A stretch of DNA of 64,000 nucleotides. Source: Bacillus_BD oryzisoli_A (GTDB lineage: Bacteria; Bacillota; Bacilli; Bacillales; Cytobacillaceae). The notes beneath the pieces are model-generated. The model saw only the letters and a program-made list of their open reading frames with translations. It was not told the DNA's origin and ran no database searches. The stretch spans positions 62,001-126,000 of the forward strand of contig NZ_JBHZRC010000008.1 of NCBI RefSeq assembly GCF_043641075.1, in the 5' to 3' direction. Positions 34,271 to 44,400 of this stretch are shown piece after piece. The translations under genes and the position numbers were made by a program. Numbering within the stretch: position 1 is the first letter of the stretch; each line of letters starts with the position of its first letter.

Positions 34271-34387
34271 AATCCAAACAATCAAAATAATTAGTATTGC
34301 AAGAAAATATATTTTTCGACATAATAGTTAGAATAGCACTATAAATGGGGAGTAATTAGGGACGCGTTAGAATGGAGTTTTATACCT

Positions 34388-36790
34388 ATGAATAATAAAA
34401 CAAGTTCAATCAGAGGGATTATTAGCTTTTCGTTTAACGGTTTAATGGTTAGTACTCTCTTACTTATCGGCTATATCATCTTTTCTAGCTGGCATGCTTC
34501 TTCAGAGAGCATGATTTTAAAAATGGAGAATGCCTCCAATAAAGATATTCTTAAAGAAATAGAGGAAATGATTAATCTTCCCTATAGTATGAATGTCATT
34601 AATCACAATATCCTCGAAAACGGGATTGTGGACATCAATGATAAGGCTGAACGTGATGCCTTTTTTGCCAGTATCATAGATTCCAGCGATGAGACTATCT
34701 ATAGCATCAGCTATGGGCTGGAAAACGGGGAATATTACGGAGCCCGCAGAAATGGGAACAATGAAATCGAAATCTATAGAAGAACTGCTGAAACAAATGG
34801 ACATTCTATGTATTATTCAGTAACCGATGAGATGATGGAAGGACAGTTTGTGGAGGACTTTGGCGAGTTTGATCCCCGTACAAGACCGTGGTATAGCTTA
34901 ACGAAAGAAGCCAATAAACCGCTTTTCTCTCCGTTATACAAGCATTTTATAAAAGATGACTTAGTCCTGACGTCTGCTTATCCCATCTATCAAAAAGATG
35001 GCAGCTTGCAGGGGGTATTGGGTACAAGGATTACGCTTTCAAGCCTAAGCGACTATTTGAAGGAAATTGTATCCGACCGGGTGGCGCAGGCCTATGTCAT
35101 TGAACGAAGCACGGGTGAATTGGTAGCAAATTCACAGGATATTCCATCGATTCAAACCCTTTCCGATGGCACCTATAAAAGAATATCGATCGACACGATC
35201 GAAAACAAAGCCATTCTGGAAGCCTATGGAAATTATAAAAAAACAGCAGAAAACAAAGTCGTCAAAAAAACAGATGACGGCAATCTTCATATTAAACTAA
35301 CAGAATATAAAAAGGACGGAATCGATTGGCTCATTATTACAGCCCTTCCCGATAGCCAGATTACTGCTCAAATTGACAAAAACATTCAAATGGCGATTCT
35401 GTTTTCAGTGATGGCCCTGCTACTATCGATGGTTATTTATAAAAAAATGACTGATGTTATTTTAAAGCCAATTAATAATTTAATCCGTTCAGCTGAAATG
35501 TTTTCCAAAGGGGAACTATTGCAGAGGGCCGTAGTCTATAAGAATGATGAGATTGGAAAGCTGGCACATGTATTTAATAACATGGCCGACCAATTATATA
35601 AACATATCCACCATTTGGAAGAAAAGGTAACCGCTAGAACGACGGAAATTGAAAAAACAAATCAGGAGCTGAAATTGGCAAAAGTAGAAGCAGACAAGGC
35701 TAATGAAGCAAAAAGTGATTTTCTAGCCAATATGAGTCACGAAATTCGTACACCGCTAAATGCGATCATTGGTTTGAGTGAGCTTCTTTCCAATACCATC
35801 AAGGATGAAAAACAGCAAAACTATATTCATACCATTTACAGCTCTGGGAAAAGTCTGCTGCTGATTATTAACGATATTCTTGACCTTTCTAAGATTGAAG
35901 CTGGAAAAATGGAGCTGCACAGAAAACCCATCAAACTTCCTGCTATTGTAAAAGAAATTCAAACGATTTTCACGCAAGAGTTTCATAGGAAGGAGCTTCC
36001 TTTTTACGTAGAACTAGCACCGGACATTCCGGAAACCATTCTGCTTGATGAAGTGCGATTCCGGCAAATTCTAGTCAATATCGTGGGGAATGCTGTGAAG
36101 TTTACGGAAAAAGGCTATGTAAAGTTATCCATAAAAGCAATACCTTCGAACATGGATGACAGAGGTCTAATCGATCTTCACCTATCCATTGAAGACACAG
36201 GGATTGGCATTCCTGAAAAGGAAAAGGAGCATATATTTGAAGCTTTTACCCAGTTATCAGGCCAAAGTATAAAAAAATACGGCGGCACCGGTCTAGGGCT
36301 TTCTATTACAAAGAAACTAGTAGAGATGATGAATGGGAAACTATCGTTAGAAAGTGAAGCTGGTAAAGGCAGCCTGTTTCATATTGACATTCCAAATGTC
36401 CAGATTGTAGACGATCAATCGATGCCAGAGGAGGAGGACAGCACTTTTGCTCTCTCACCACCTATACAAGAGGAAGATAGTGATTCTACGGACGTCCATA
36501 ATATTGATGCAACCCGGATGACCGCCACCATAGCCTCTGACAAACTGGCCGATATAAGACATCAGTTGAATCCTTTATTAAAAAAATTAGAAACGTCCAT
36601 CATCATTGGTTCTGTTAAACAGTTGGCCCATCTATTAATCTCGTTAGGACAAGAGCATCAATTAAAGCAGCTGACAGTTGAAGGAAAAGAATTAATGAGA
36701 CATGCAGAATGCTACGATATTGTTCATATTAAGTCAAAGTTAAAAAAGATTGAAATATTACTATCAGAGGATCATTCATATGGAAAATAA
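34388..36790 (+). CDS. membrane sensor histidine kinase (dCache-HAMP-HisKA-HATPase)
   Basis: 800 residues. One N-terminal membrane helix and a second near residue 335 flank an extracellular double-Cache-like domain containing FDPRTRPWYSL. HAMP and a coiled coil (about 355-440) follow, then HisKA with NMSHEIRTPLNAII (phospho-His about H451), and HATPase with NIVGNAVKFTEKG, EDTGIGIPEKEKE and GGTGLGLSITKKL. The last about 120 residues form an acidic linker and helical region that could be HPt-like, but the key His is not assigned. It overlaps the next kinase by 11 bases and probably signals with it. Confidence 0.87.
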   Translation: MNNKTSSIRGIISFSFNGLMVSTLLLIGYIIFSSWHASSESMILKMENASNKDILKEIEEMINLPYSMNVINHNILENGIVDINDKAERDAFFASIIDSSDETIYSISYGLENGEYYGARRNGNNEIEIYRRTAETNGHSMYYSVTDEMMEGQFVEDFGEFDPRTRPWYSLTKEANKPLFSPLYKHFIKDDLVLTSAYPIYQKDGSLQGVLGTRITLSSLSDYLKEIVSDRVAQAYVIERSTGELVANSQDIPSIQTLSDGTYKRISIDTIENKAILEAYGNYKKTAENKVVKKTDDGNLHIKLTEYKKDGIDWLIITALPDSQITAQIDKNIQMAILFSVMALLLSMVIYKKMTDVILKPINNLIRSAEMFSKGELLQRAVVYKNDEIGKLAHVFNNMADQLYKHIHHLEEKVTARTTEIEKTNQELKLAKVEADKANEAKSDFLANMSHEIRTPLNAIIGLSELLSNTIKDEKQQNYIHTIYSSGKSLLLIINDILDLSKIEAGKMELHRKPIKLPAIVKEIQTIFTQEFHRKELPFYVELAPDIPETILLDEVRFRQILVNIVGNAVKFTEKGYVKLSIKAIPSNMDDRGLIDLHLSIEDTGIGIPEKEKEHIFEAFTQLSGQSIKKYGGTGLGLSITKKLVEMMNGKLSLESEAGKGSLFHIDIPNVQIVDDQSMPEEEDSTFALSPPIQEEDSDSTDVHNIDATRMTATIASDKLADIRHQLNPLLKKLETSIIIGSVKQLAHLLISLGQEHQLKQLTVEGKELMRHAECYDIVHIKSKLKKIEILLSEDHSYGK

Positions 36791-38351
36791 GATCAATAAT
36801 CTAGTATTAATCGTCGATGACAACCCCAATAATATTAAAGTACTTGCTACCATTATGGCAGAATGCGGATATGAGCTCGGCATTGCACAGCATGCACAGG
36901 AGGTATATCAATTCCTTGAAGAGAATACCCCAGAGCTTATTTTGTTAGATGTTGAAATGCCTGATATAGATGGATATGAGGTATGTGGTACGCTGAAGGC
37001 GGATTCCCGATATAAGAACATTCCGATCATTTTTTTAACAGTAAAAAGTGAAACTGAGGATATTGTAAAAGGGTTTGATTTAGGAGCCGTTGACTATATA
37101 ACGAAGCCTTTTAACAGAAAAGAGCTGATTGCTCGAGTAAGGACCCATATTTCTCTTAAACGTTCCAAGGATGAGCTAGCTCGGAAGAATCTTGAGCTTG
37201 AAATGGTTTTACAGGCTAGAAAAAAGCTAGAGGAAGAAAAGGATTTATTAACGAAAAAGCTGCAGCAGCATCATGATTTTCTGGAAAAAACTGTTGCAGA
37301 ACGAACAAAGGAACTGGCAGACGCAAATAAGAGAATCAACAAAATTGTCGACAGTGTTACGGATGGATTCGCTGCGTTGGACAGAAATTGGAACTACATT
37401 TATGCCAATAACCATCACTTTTTTCCTAACAATCAAACCGCAAAGGATGTAATAGGTAAAAGTGTGTGGGAGGTCTTTCCGACTGCGGTTGATACGATGC
37501 TGTATCAGGAATTTCATCGGGCTATGGATGAAAGAATTCCCATCCAATTCGAATCACCTTCCACCCATGATGATTCCTATTTTGAATTAAATATCTACCC
37601 GTTTGAAGATGGAATCTGCTGTTATTTTAAGGATATCACGCAAAGGAAGAAATATGAGCAAGAAATGAAACGCTTATCAGGGCTTAATCTAATCGGACAA
37701 ATGGCGGCCGGAATCAGTCATGAAATTCGAAATCCGATGACAACCGTTCGTGGATTTTTACAGCTATTAAGTAAAAAGGATGAGTGCTTACCGTTTCATG
37801 AATATTTTTCGCTTATGATTGATGAAATTGACCGGGCTAATTCTATTATTACTGAATTCCTTTCAATGGGTAATACGAGATCCACAGATATGCAGGAGCA
37901 AGATTTAAATTCCATCATCCATGATATTAATCCTCTGCTTCTTGCAGATGCATCAAACCAAAATAAAGAAGTAAAGCTAGAAACAACGGAAATTCCCCAT
38001 TTACAATTGAATCGGAATGAAATTCGCCAGTTAATTCTGAACCTCTACCGTAATGGGTTAGAAGCCATGGAGCAAGGGAAAACACTGACAATCAAGACTT
38101 ACAAGGAAGAGGATTACATTGTCCTTGCAATCGAGGATCAAGGAAAAGGAATCGAGCCTGAAGTGCTGGAAAAACTAGGCACCCCATTCTTCACAACAAA
38201 GGATAACGGCACGGGACTAGGACTAGGCATAAGCTATGCCATCGCCGCCCGCCACCATGCCACCATTGATATCCAAACAGGAAAAGAAGGAACCACCTTT
38301 TTCGTCAAATTCGCCCAGACCACGGGGACGAGTTCCGTGGTTCAGAAATGA
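36780..38351 (+). CDS. response regulator-histidine kinase hybrid (REC-PAS-HisKA-HATPase)
   Basis: 523 residues from ATG 36780, overlapping the previous gene. REC (about 8-125) has D57 in LLDVEMPDIDG and TKPF. A coiled coil is followed by PAS (about 190-290, ending FKDITQRKKYEQEMKRL). HisKA has GISHEIRNPMTTVRGF (H314), and HATPase has NLYRNGLEAM and GTGLGLGISYAIA, as in sporulation or Kin-type kinases. The upstream kinase likely phosphorylates this receiver, giving a two-step relay with unknown output. The terminal residues TTGTSSVVQK derive from a family A repeat. Confidence 0.87.
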   Translation: MENKINNLVLIVDDNPNNIKVLATIMAECGYELGIAQHAQEVYQFLEENTPELILLDVEMPDIDGYEVCGTLKADSRYKNIPIIFLTVKSETEDIVKGFDLGAVDYITKPFNRKELIARVRTHISLKRSKDELARKNLELEMVLQARKKLEEEKDLLTKKLQQHHDFLEKTVAERTKELADANKRINKIVDSVTDGFAALDRNWNYIYANNHHFFPNNQTAKDVIGKSVWEVFPTAVDTMLYQEFHRAMDERIPIQFESPSTHDDSYFELNIYPFEDGICCYFKDITQRKKYEQEMKRLSGLNLIGQMAAGISHEIRNPMTTVRGFLQLLSKKDECLPFHEYFSLMIDEIDRANSIITEFLSMGNTRSTDMQEQDLNSIIHDINPLLLADASNQNKEVKLETTEIPHLQLNRNEIRQLILNLYRNGLEAMEQGKTLTIKTYKEEDYIVLAIEDQGKGIEPEVLEKLGTPFFTTKDNGTGLGLGISYAIAARHHATIDIQTGKEGTTFFVKFAQTTGTSSVVQK

Positions 38352-38532
38352 TTGCTAGATCCGAGGGCAACTAATACCTGGACACAAAATATTTCTCAAT
38401 TTGCTAAATTACAATTTCTAAGCTAGAAATGATATGAAAAGCTAATAAGGAAAGTTCTGTAGAGATTCTATTTTCTCACAGAGCTTTCCTTTACTTTTTC
38501 CTGTTGAACCGAGGGACCCATCCCCGTGGTTC
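38318..38532. repeat. family A, family B, family A repeats behind the kinase pair
   Basis: Family A at 38318-38343 (GACCACGGGGACGAG, partly coding). Family B hairpin at 38449-38489 (GGAAAGTTCT with AGAGCTTTCC, then T-rich). Family A at 38506-38532 (GAACCGAGGGACCC). Confidence 0.85.
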
Positions 38533-38579
38533 TAAACCTGACGTAAATTGCTCAGTATTTCACAAGTTATCTTAAAAAA

Positions 38580-38651
38580 TTACTTAACAATTTGTAGTCT
38601 ACTATAAAAAAGAAATGTCATCCAGATTCCTACAATTAGAATGGTTTCCAT
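38580..38651 (-). CDS. possible 23-residue membrane peptide
   Basis: On the minus strand an ATG preceded by GAAGAGGT at about nine bases opens a 23-codon frame: METILIVGIWMTFLFYSRLQ and three more residues, a single hydrophobic helix with a basic end. The ribosome site and composition look real. There is no comparative evidence. Confidence 0.35.
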   Translation of the reverse strand: METILIVGIWMTFLFYSRLQIVK

Positions 38652-38881
38652 AGTATTCAACCTCTTCTATCATGATTTTTTAAATTAGATGGTTAATTGA
38701 TTACATTGTTATTATAATCCAATTAGTATAGATTATGTTTTGATTGTTCAACAATTCACATATAGTTCAAAAAGATTTGAACAATTATTGAAGCATTTAA
38801 TCATCCCTTTCTCTATCAATTATGGTAATTTGTTCTTAGAGGAAAGTGAGGATTAATCTTATATGGATAGGGGTTGGCAGG

Positions 38882-39724
38882 ATGAACTTTGTTGTGAATA
38901 AGGACTGGCTTGCTGAACAATTACAGAACGATCAGGTAGTCATTATCGATTGTCGGTTTGAATTAGGAAACCCGGATAAAGGTGAAGAGCTTTATCGAGA
39001 GGACCACATCCCGGGTGCTTACTATTTTCATTTAGAAAAACATTTATCTTCACCTGTTACAAAGCACGGGGGGAGACATCCACTCCCGGATATGGATCAA
39101 TTCAAACTCGAGCTTGAAAAAGCGGGAATCGATCATACAAAAACGGTTGTCGCCTATGATGGTGGTGAGGGTCAGTTTGCCTCCCGTTTTTGGTGGCTGC
39201 TTACCTATATGGGCCATGAAAAGGTATATGTGCTAAATGAGGGATTTAAAGGCTGGGTTCAAGCTGGTTATCCAACGACAAAGGAAGTACCGACATATCA
39301 AACAGCTGAGTTTGAAGTAAACATTCAAAAAGAGATGTTGGCTTCTTATGATGAGGTAAAAGCAGCTGTCGAGGATAAGAAAAACGCTCTACTTTTAATT
39401 GATTCAAGAGATGAAGCCCGCTACGTAGGGGAAATTGAGCCTATCGATCGAATACCCGGCCATATCCCAGGCGCCATTAATAAATTTTGGGGAGAAGGCT
39501 TGGAGCAAGGTTCATTTAAAAATGAAGAAGAACAGAAGAAAAGATTTGCAGAGCTGGGCCAGGAGGGCCCGATTATCGTTTATTGCGGATCTGGCGTAAC
39601 CGCGACTCCTAATGTCATTGCATTAAAAATGGCCGGTTTCAAACAGGTAAAGCTTTATGCAGGAAGCTATAGTGATTGGGTTTCATATGAAGAAAATCCA
39701 GTGGAAAAAGGGAAAAAAGGATAA
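38882..39724 (+). CDS. sulfurtransferase, 3-mercaptopyruvate/thiosulfate type (tandem rhodanese)
   Basis: 280 residues from ATG 38882; GTG 38846 behind AGAGG is an alternative. Two rhodanese domains are present. The first is inactive-type, with the DCRFELGNPDKGEELYREDH signature. The second (about 150-275) has catalytic C235 in YCGSGVTAT. The CGSGVT loop is that of 3-mercaptopyruvate sulfurtransferases rather than the CRKGVT of rhodaneses. It transfers sulfane sulfur in cysteine catabolism. Confidence 0.87.
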   Translation: MNFVVNKDWLAEQLQNDQVVIIDCRFELGNPDKGEELYREDHIPGAYYFHLEKHLSSPVTKHGGRHPLPDMDQFKLELEKAGIDHTKTVVAYDGGEGQFASRFWWLLTYMGHEKVYVLNEGFKGWVQAGYPTTKEVPTYQTAEFEVNIQKEMLASYDEVKAAVEDKKNALLLIDSRDEARYVGEIEPIDRIPGHIPGAINKFWGEGLEQGSFKNEEEQKKRFAELGQEGPIIVYCGSGVTATPNVIALKMAGFKQVKLYAGSYSDWVSYEENPVEKGKKG

Positions 39725-39808
39725 TATTGCGGATAAGGGGACAAATAGCTCAACTCAGTTCGATTGAGCAAAAACTGAGTGTGCCTGCCCCTGTATCTCA
39801 ATTTAAAG

Positions 39809-39835
39809 AAACCGAGGGGCTCCCTCGGTTTTTAT
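39809..39835 (+). terminator. rho-independent terminator of the sulfurtransferase gene
   Basis: AACCGAGGG and CCCTCGGTT pair around GCT, followed by TTTTTAT. Confidence 0.85.
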
Positions 39836-39948
39836 GATAACAGGAGAATTTCTAAACAAGGTCTGCCTTTTTTTAGAAAAAAAGGATAATTAGAGCGGCC
39901 TTGGAAAAAATAACTTTCAATGAATATGTTGTAAAAGGTGGATAATTT

Positions 39949-40514
39949 ATGACCTACCAAGAAGGGCTGAACTTAATAGATGAAGCAACACAAAAAATTA
40001 CTGAAGCAAAACAATCGATTGTTGACGCAATTATGAATGCTTTTTTATTCACTTGGCAATGGTGGATAGCATTAGCTATGATTGTTTTACCTTGGACGAT
40101 TTGGTTCATATTGCGTGACAGAGAAAGTTCAGCTAGGATATTTCCCCTGGATTATTGCTAATGGTATTATCAGAAATCCTAGATACGATTGGTGTTAGCT
40201 ATGGAATGTGGGCATACCCTGTAAAGGTAGTTCCTGTAGCTTCCATAAACTTTTCATTTAGACTTTCTGTTTTACCTGTATTTTTCATGCTGTTGTTGCA
40301 ATATAAGCCCCGCTTAAATCCATTTATTAAAGCCATTATTTACGGTGTATTGGGTGCCTATTTGGGAATGCCAATCTTGTCTAAGATCGATTTATATAAG
40401 AAAATTGATTGGGCTTATACTTATTCTTTTTTCATTTTGACCGCATTCTATTTGATGGGATATTGGTTTAGTAATTTAAATACCTATAAAAAAATTGCTA
40501 ATGGAAATAGTTAG
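39949..40514 (+). pseudogene. frameshifted CBO0543-family membrane protein
   Basis: Two open frames (39949-40161 and 40155-40514) together make one protein: WQWWIALAMIVLPWTIWFIL and RDRESSARIF in the first, then (after the shift) PGLLLMVLSEILDTIGVSYG and MWAYPVKVVP in the second. This is the continuous layout of CBO0543 proteins of Bacillus. The break falls at the CCCC run at 40144-40147; two fewer C would restore the frame. Either a real null mutation or a base-calling error. The function of the family is unknown; four membrane helices are predicted. Confidence 0.75.
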
Positions 40515-40515
40515 T

Positions 40516-40553
40516 ACGCGTGGGACAAGGGACAGGCGCCTCGGCACAGTACA
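40516..40553. repeat. degenerate family A repeat
   Basis: GTGGGACAAGGGACAGGCGCC, immediately behind the frameshifted gene. Confidence 0.5.
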
Positions 40554-40663
40554 CAGGCTTGTGATTTATTAAGATTAAACAATTTGTCCAGCTACCCCCA
40601 TAATCTATTTAAATGGTCCGTATTCTATTAAGATGATAATAGATTAGACACGAGGGGAAAAAT

Positions 40664-41350
40664 ATGAAAAAACTAAGCAAGGGAGCTTTTGCCATGGTTA
40701 TAGCAGGGGCTGTTACGTTTTCTGTCACGAACGCCTTGTTATTCCAAGAATCTTCTAAACCAGTCGTAAAGGAAAAAAATGTCGCGCTATCTGAAGCACC
40801 CAAAAAATCAGATGGTATCAACCAGGAAGAAAAAACAACAAAAGATCAAACTGCCATGCCTTCACTTGATAATGATGCTTTACAAGCACCTGATAATAAT
40901 AGAAATATGAATGAAACGACGATAGCGGCTAATGACCATAATGCAGAAAAGGTTACCAAGGTAGCTACAACTAACTCTACTTATACGAATGTGGACTCAA
41001 CTATACCACCTTCTGGAACTAGTTCAAAAGGAGCGACGTCAACGACTCCATCTACGCCGACAGGAAATAATACACCAGGTGAACAAGCGCCAACGCCGAC
41101 AGGAACGAATACACCAAGTGAACAAGCATCAACGCCGACAGGAAATAATACACCAAGCGAACAAGCGACAACAACCACACCTACGGCGACAGAAACAAAT
41201 ACACCAAGCGAACAAGCACCAGGCACAGCAGTTAAACCTGCTGCACCAGGATCTAATTCAACGAAAGCAGCCAATTATGGACAACAAGTTTCTCAAGCTG
41301 TAAAAGAAGAAAATCAGGCTAATAAAGCGAATAACGGAAAGAATATGTAG
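40664..41350 (+). CDS. secreted Thr/Pro-rich repeat protein
   Basis: 228 residues behind GAGGGG. A signal peptide (about 1-27, MVIAGAVTFSVTNALLFQ) precedes a low-complexity hydrophilic chain. Residues about 130-190 contain four imperfect copies of a TPTGNNTPSEQA-like unit, with copies differing slightly at DNA level. No cell-wall sorting motif and no cysteine. Likely a secreted or loosely wall-bound linker protein; function unknown. Confidence 0.72.
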   Translation: MKKLSKGAFAMVIAGAVTFSVTNALLFQESSKPVVKEKNVALSEAPKKSDGINQEEKTTKDQTAMPSLDNDALQAPDNNRNMNETTIAANDHNAEKVTKVATTNSTYTNVDSTIPPSGTSSKGATSTTPSTPTGNNTPGEQAPTPTGTNTPSEQASTPTGNNTPSEQATTTTPTATETNTPSEQAPGTAVKPAAPGSNSTKAANYGQQVSQAVKEENQANKANNGKNM

Positions 41351-41356
41351 CTCTTC

Positions 41357-41436
41357 AAAAAGGATCACCATAAGAAGGTGGTCCTTTTTCTGCCATAAAT
41401 TATGATAAAAAGGCCTTCCCAGATGGAAAGGCCTTT
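41357..41436. terminator. pair of terminators between convergent genes
   Basis: AAAAAGGATCACC with GGTGGTCCTTTTT (41357-41389) serves the plus-strand gene. AAAAGGCCTTCC with GGAAAGGCCTTT (41408-41436) reads TTTTTA on the minus strand and serves the fusion gene. Confidence 0.85.
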
Positions 41437-41448
41437 AGCCGATATTCC

Positions 41449-44400
41449 TTATATTTTTTCCTTAACCTCCACAAGAGGTGTTTCTTGTGTGACATTCCCT
41501 TTTCTTTTTAGCTTATTCCAACCAACCGTTACTCCCTTTATCGCTGAAAAGATAGATTTTATAACGACATAGGCCATAAGCTGCTTATATATAATTCGTT
41601 GTAAAAACAAGGAGGCTAATGGTTTAGGACTTTCTTTCTCCAATCGAAAGGCATATAGCGAAGTAAAGAAATCCAACAAGTAAAACAGGACAAATCCAAT
41701 AGCTGCTTTACCAGGATGCTCGCCAAAAAGAGCTATAATAAACAATACATCTGCAATCGGTGATATGGTTTGATAAAGATATTGGAACAGCCACATGTTA
41801 GGCAGACCGATATACCCTAATGAGTGATGGTTTTTATTAAATAATGCCCCACGATGTTTCCATAAGCATTGTAACGTACCATAAACCCATCGGTAACGCT
41901 GCTTTACAAGGCTTTTTAGATCTTCCGGTACTTCTGTATAGGCATATGCTCTTTCTTCAAATTCAATTTTTTTCCCCAGACGTAAAAGAGTGAGCGTGAT
42001 ATCAGTATCCTCTGCCAGTGTATCTTCTTGATAGAAACCGGCCTTTTCTACCTCTGATTTTCTCCAGGCACCAATCGCTCCCGGAACAACCGTAATGCAA
42101 TTCAGGACGGCAAAGGCTCTTCTTTCTAAATTAAAGCCTGTTACATATTCAATATGCTGCCATTTTGTAAGGAGATTCCCCTTATTGCCTACCTTTACAT
42201 TACCTGAAACAGCGGCAACATGGTCATTTTTAAAATGGTTTACAAGCAGAGAGATGGCATTTTCGGCTATTAGTGTGTCCGCATCAAGAGCTACTACGAT
42301 TTCTCCTTTTGCTGCTTTAAAACCAAGGTTAACAGCCGAAGATTTTCCCCCATTCGATTTTTTAATTAATCTCACTTGCGGATGATTGGCATAAGCTTTT
42401 TGAACAACAGCAGCCGTTTCATCCTTTGAACCATCGTCGATTACCAGTATCTCAAAGCTTGAGTAATCGCTGGATAAAATAGAATCAACCGTTTTACAAA
42501 TAACTTTCTCCTCGTTATAGGCAGCAATCACGACACTTACAAAAGGTGTAAAGGAAGGATCGATCTCGGTTTCTTTATCCCTTTTTATCTGTATTCTAGA
42601 AAGAAAAACGAAGATAGCCAGGCGCAAGATTCCTAAAAGGATAGCAGAGTAGAACAAGATACTTATACCTGAACTCCAGCCTTGTAGGATCTTAAAAACT
42701 GCCTTGTCATAGATTAGATAAGGGCTATCCTGCTTTGATACTGGGGGCATCATTTGACTTTTACTTTTTCCGATTAGTTCACCGGTAGTGGTAAACGTGT
42801 ATCCGCGCTTTTTCAGCTCTTTAATAATCATTGGCAAGGCCTCTACCGTGTTAGAACGATCGCCGCCAGCATCATGCAGTAAAATAACATTTCCTTCTGG
42901 AAGTTGATCTAATACACGCTTGACAATTCCTGCGCTAGAAATTCCTTGCCAATCGTCAGAGTCAATCATTTCACCAACCATGGTATAACCCATATCCTGT
43001 GCCCGCATGATAGGCAGCAGCTGATTCTTTGTACTTGGCTCTGCACCGGCCTCAAAAGGCGGGCGAAATAAGCTCATGGAATGACCTGTAATCGCTTGAA
43101 ATAACCGTTGATTTAGGTTAAGCTCCATCTTCGTTTGAAAAGATGTGAGGGATGCCGCATTTGAATGGGTAAAGGTATGGCTGCCAATTTCATGGCCATC
43201 CTTATACATCCTTTTCACCAGTTCGGGATGCATCATTGCATTTTTACCAACGATAAAAAAGGTCCCTTTTATATTATTCTTGTCCAAAATGTCCAATACT
43301 TGTGTTGTATAGGTTGGATCCGGACCGTCATCAAAGGTAAGAACAACTTCCCTTTTCTCAGATTTACCATACCTAGCCACATGAACGGGCTTTGGTAATT
43401 TCGTATAGGCTTCATCTTGAATCAATCCATGTGAATCCAATTGAATTGTTCTTTTCCCTTTTTCTGATTGAGAAAGTATTTTTACGACCTCTCCAGCCCC
43501 TGTATGGTGAACAGGATTAGAACTGACCAAGGTTTTAAGGGCATTGGATGGATTGTCCATTTCCTTAGGTTTATTCATGTAATTCCAAATAGAAGGATCT
43601 TCAGAACCGAGGCGCCAAACCGCTATTCCTTTCGAGCCGCTGGCTATCGACAGCTTCATTTGATTATAAAACGTAGCAGCATCTAAAAACCAAACAGTAT
43701 GATTTTTTCCGTTCTTTTTATAACGTACATAAGGATTTCCTGTTTGTTTGTTCCAATGGATTTGAAGGTTCGTTCCAACTCCGAGATTCATGATATCCCC
43801 GAACGTCATCGCATTTGCGGGCTGTTGAGAGTTTTCTTCCCAGTCATAGCCGTAGTTTCCTAAACTCACAATCAATTTTTCGGAAGGAATATCGAGCTTG
43901 TATAAGGTCTCTTGGAACCATTCAAATGAAGCGATAGGTCCAGGTGTACTCATGGAGTGGTGCTGGTCATACAGCATGACGAAAAGCCGGTCAACGCTGG
44001 CTCCTATAGAAACATAGTCAATACTATCATTCATCGGCGGGACAGCCGCTGTCACCATGAGATCATGCTGGTGAAAGGCTTCAGATACTTTTTTTATAAA
44101 ACGGGAAAAATGATCTTTGTCCTGTTGAGCAATATTTTCAAAGTCTATATTAATCCCGTCAAAATCATTTGTTCTCACATAAGCCAATACATTTTTAATA
44201 AAAAGGTCTTCAGCGCCGGGAGTAGTAAATAACTGGTGTAGGAGATCGCCATCCCATTTATTATTAGTAAAATTACTAACTAATGGCAGGATCTTTACAT
44301 CATTCGCCTTGGCTTCTGTAACAATCGAGTTGTCCGTACTCGTCTTTAGGGTAAGGTCCGGAGTAAGCTGAGCCCACTCCGGTACGATTGCTGTAAGAGA

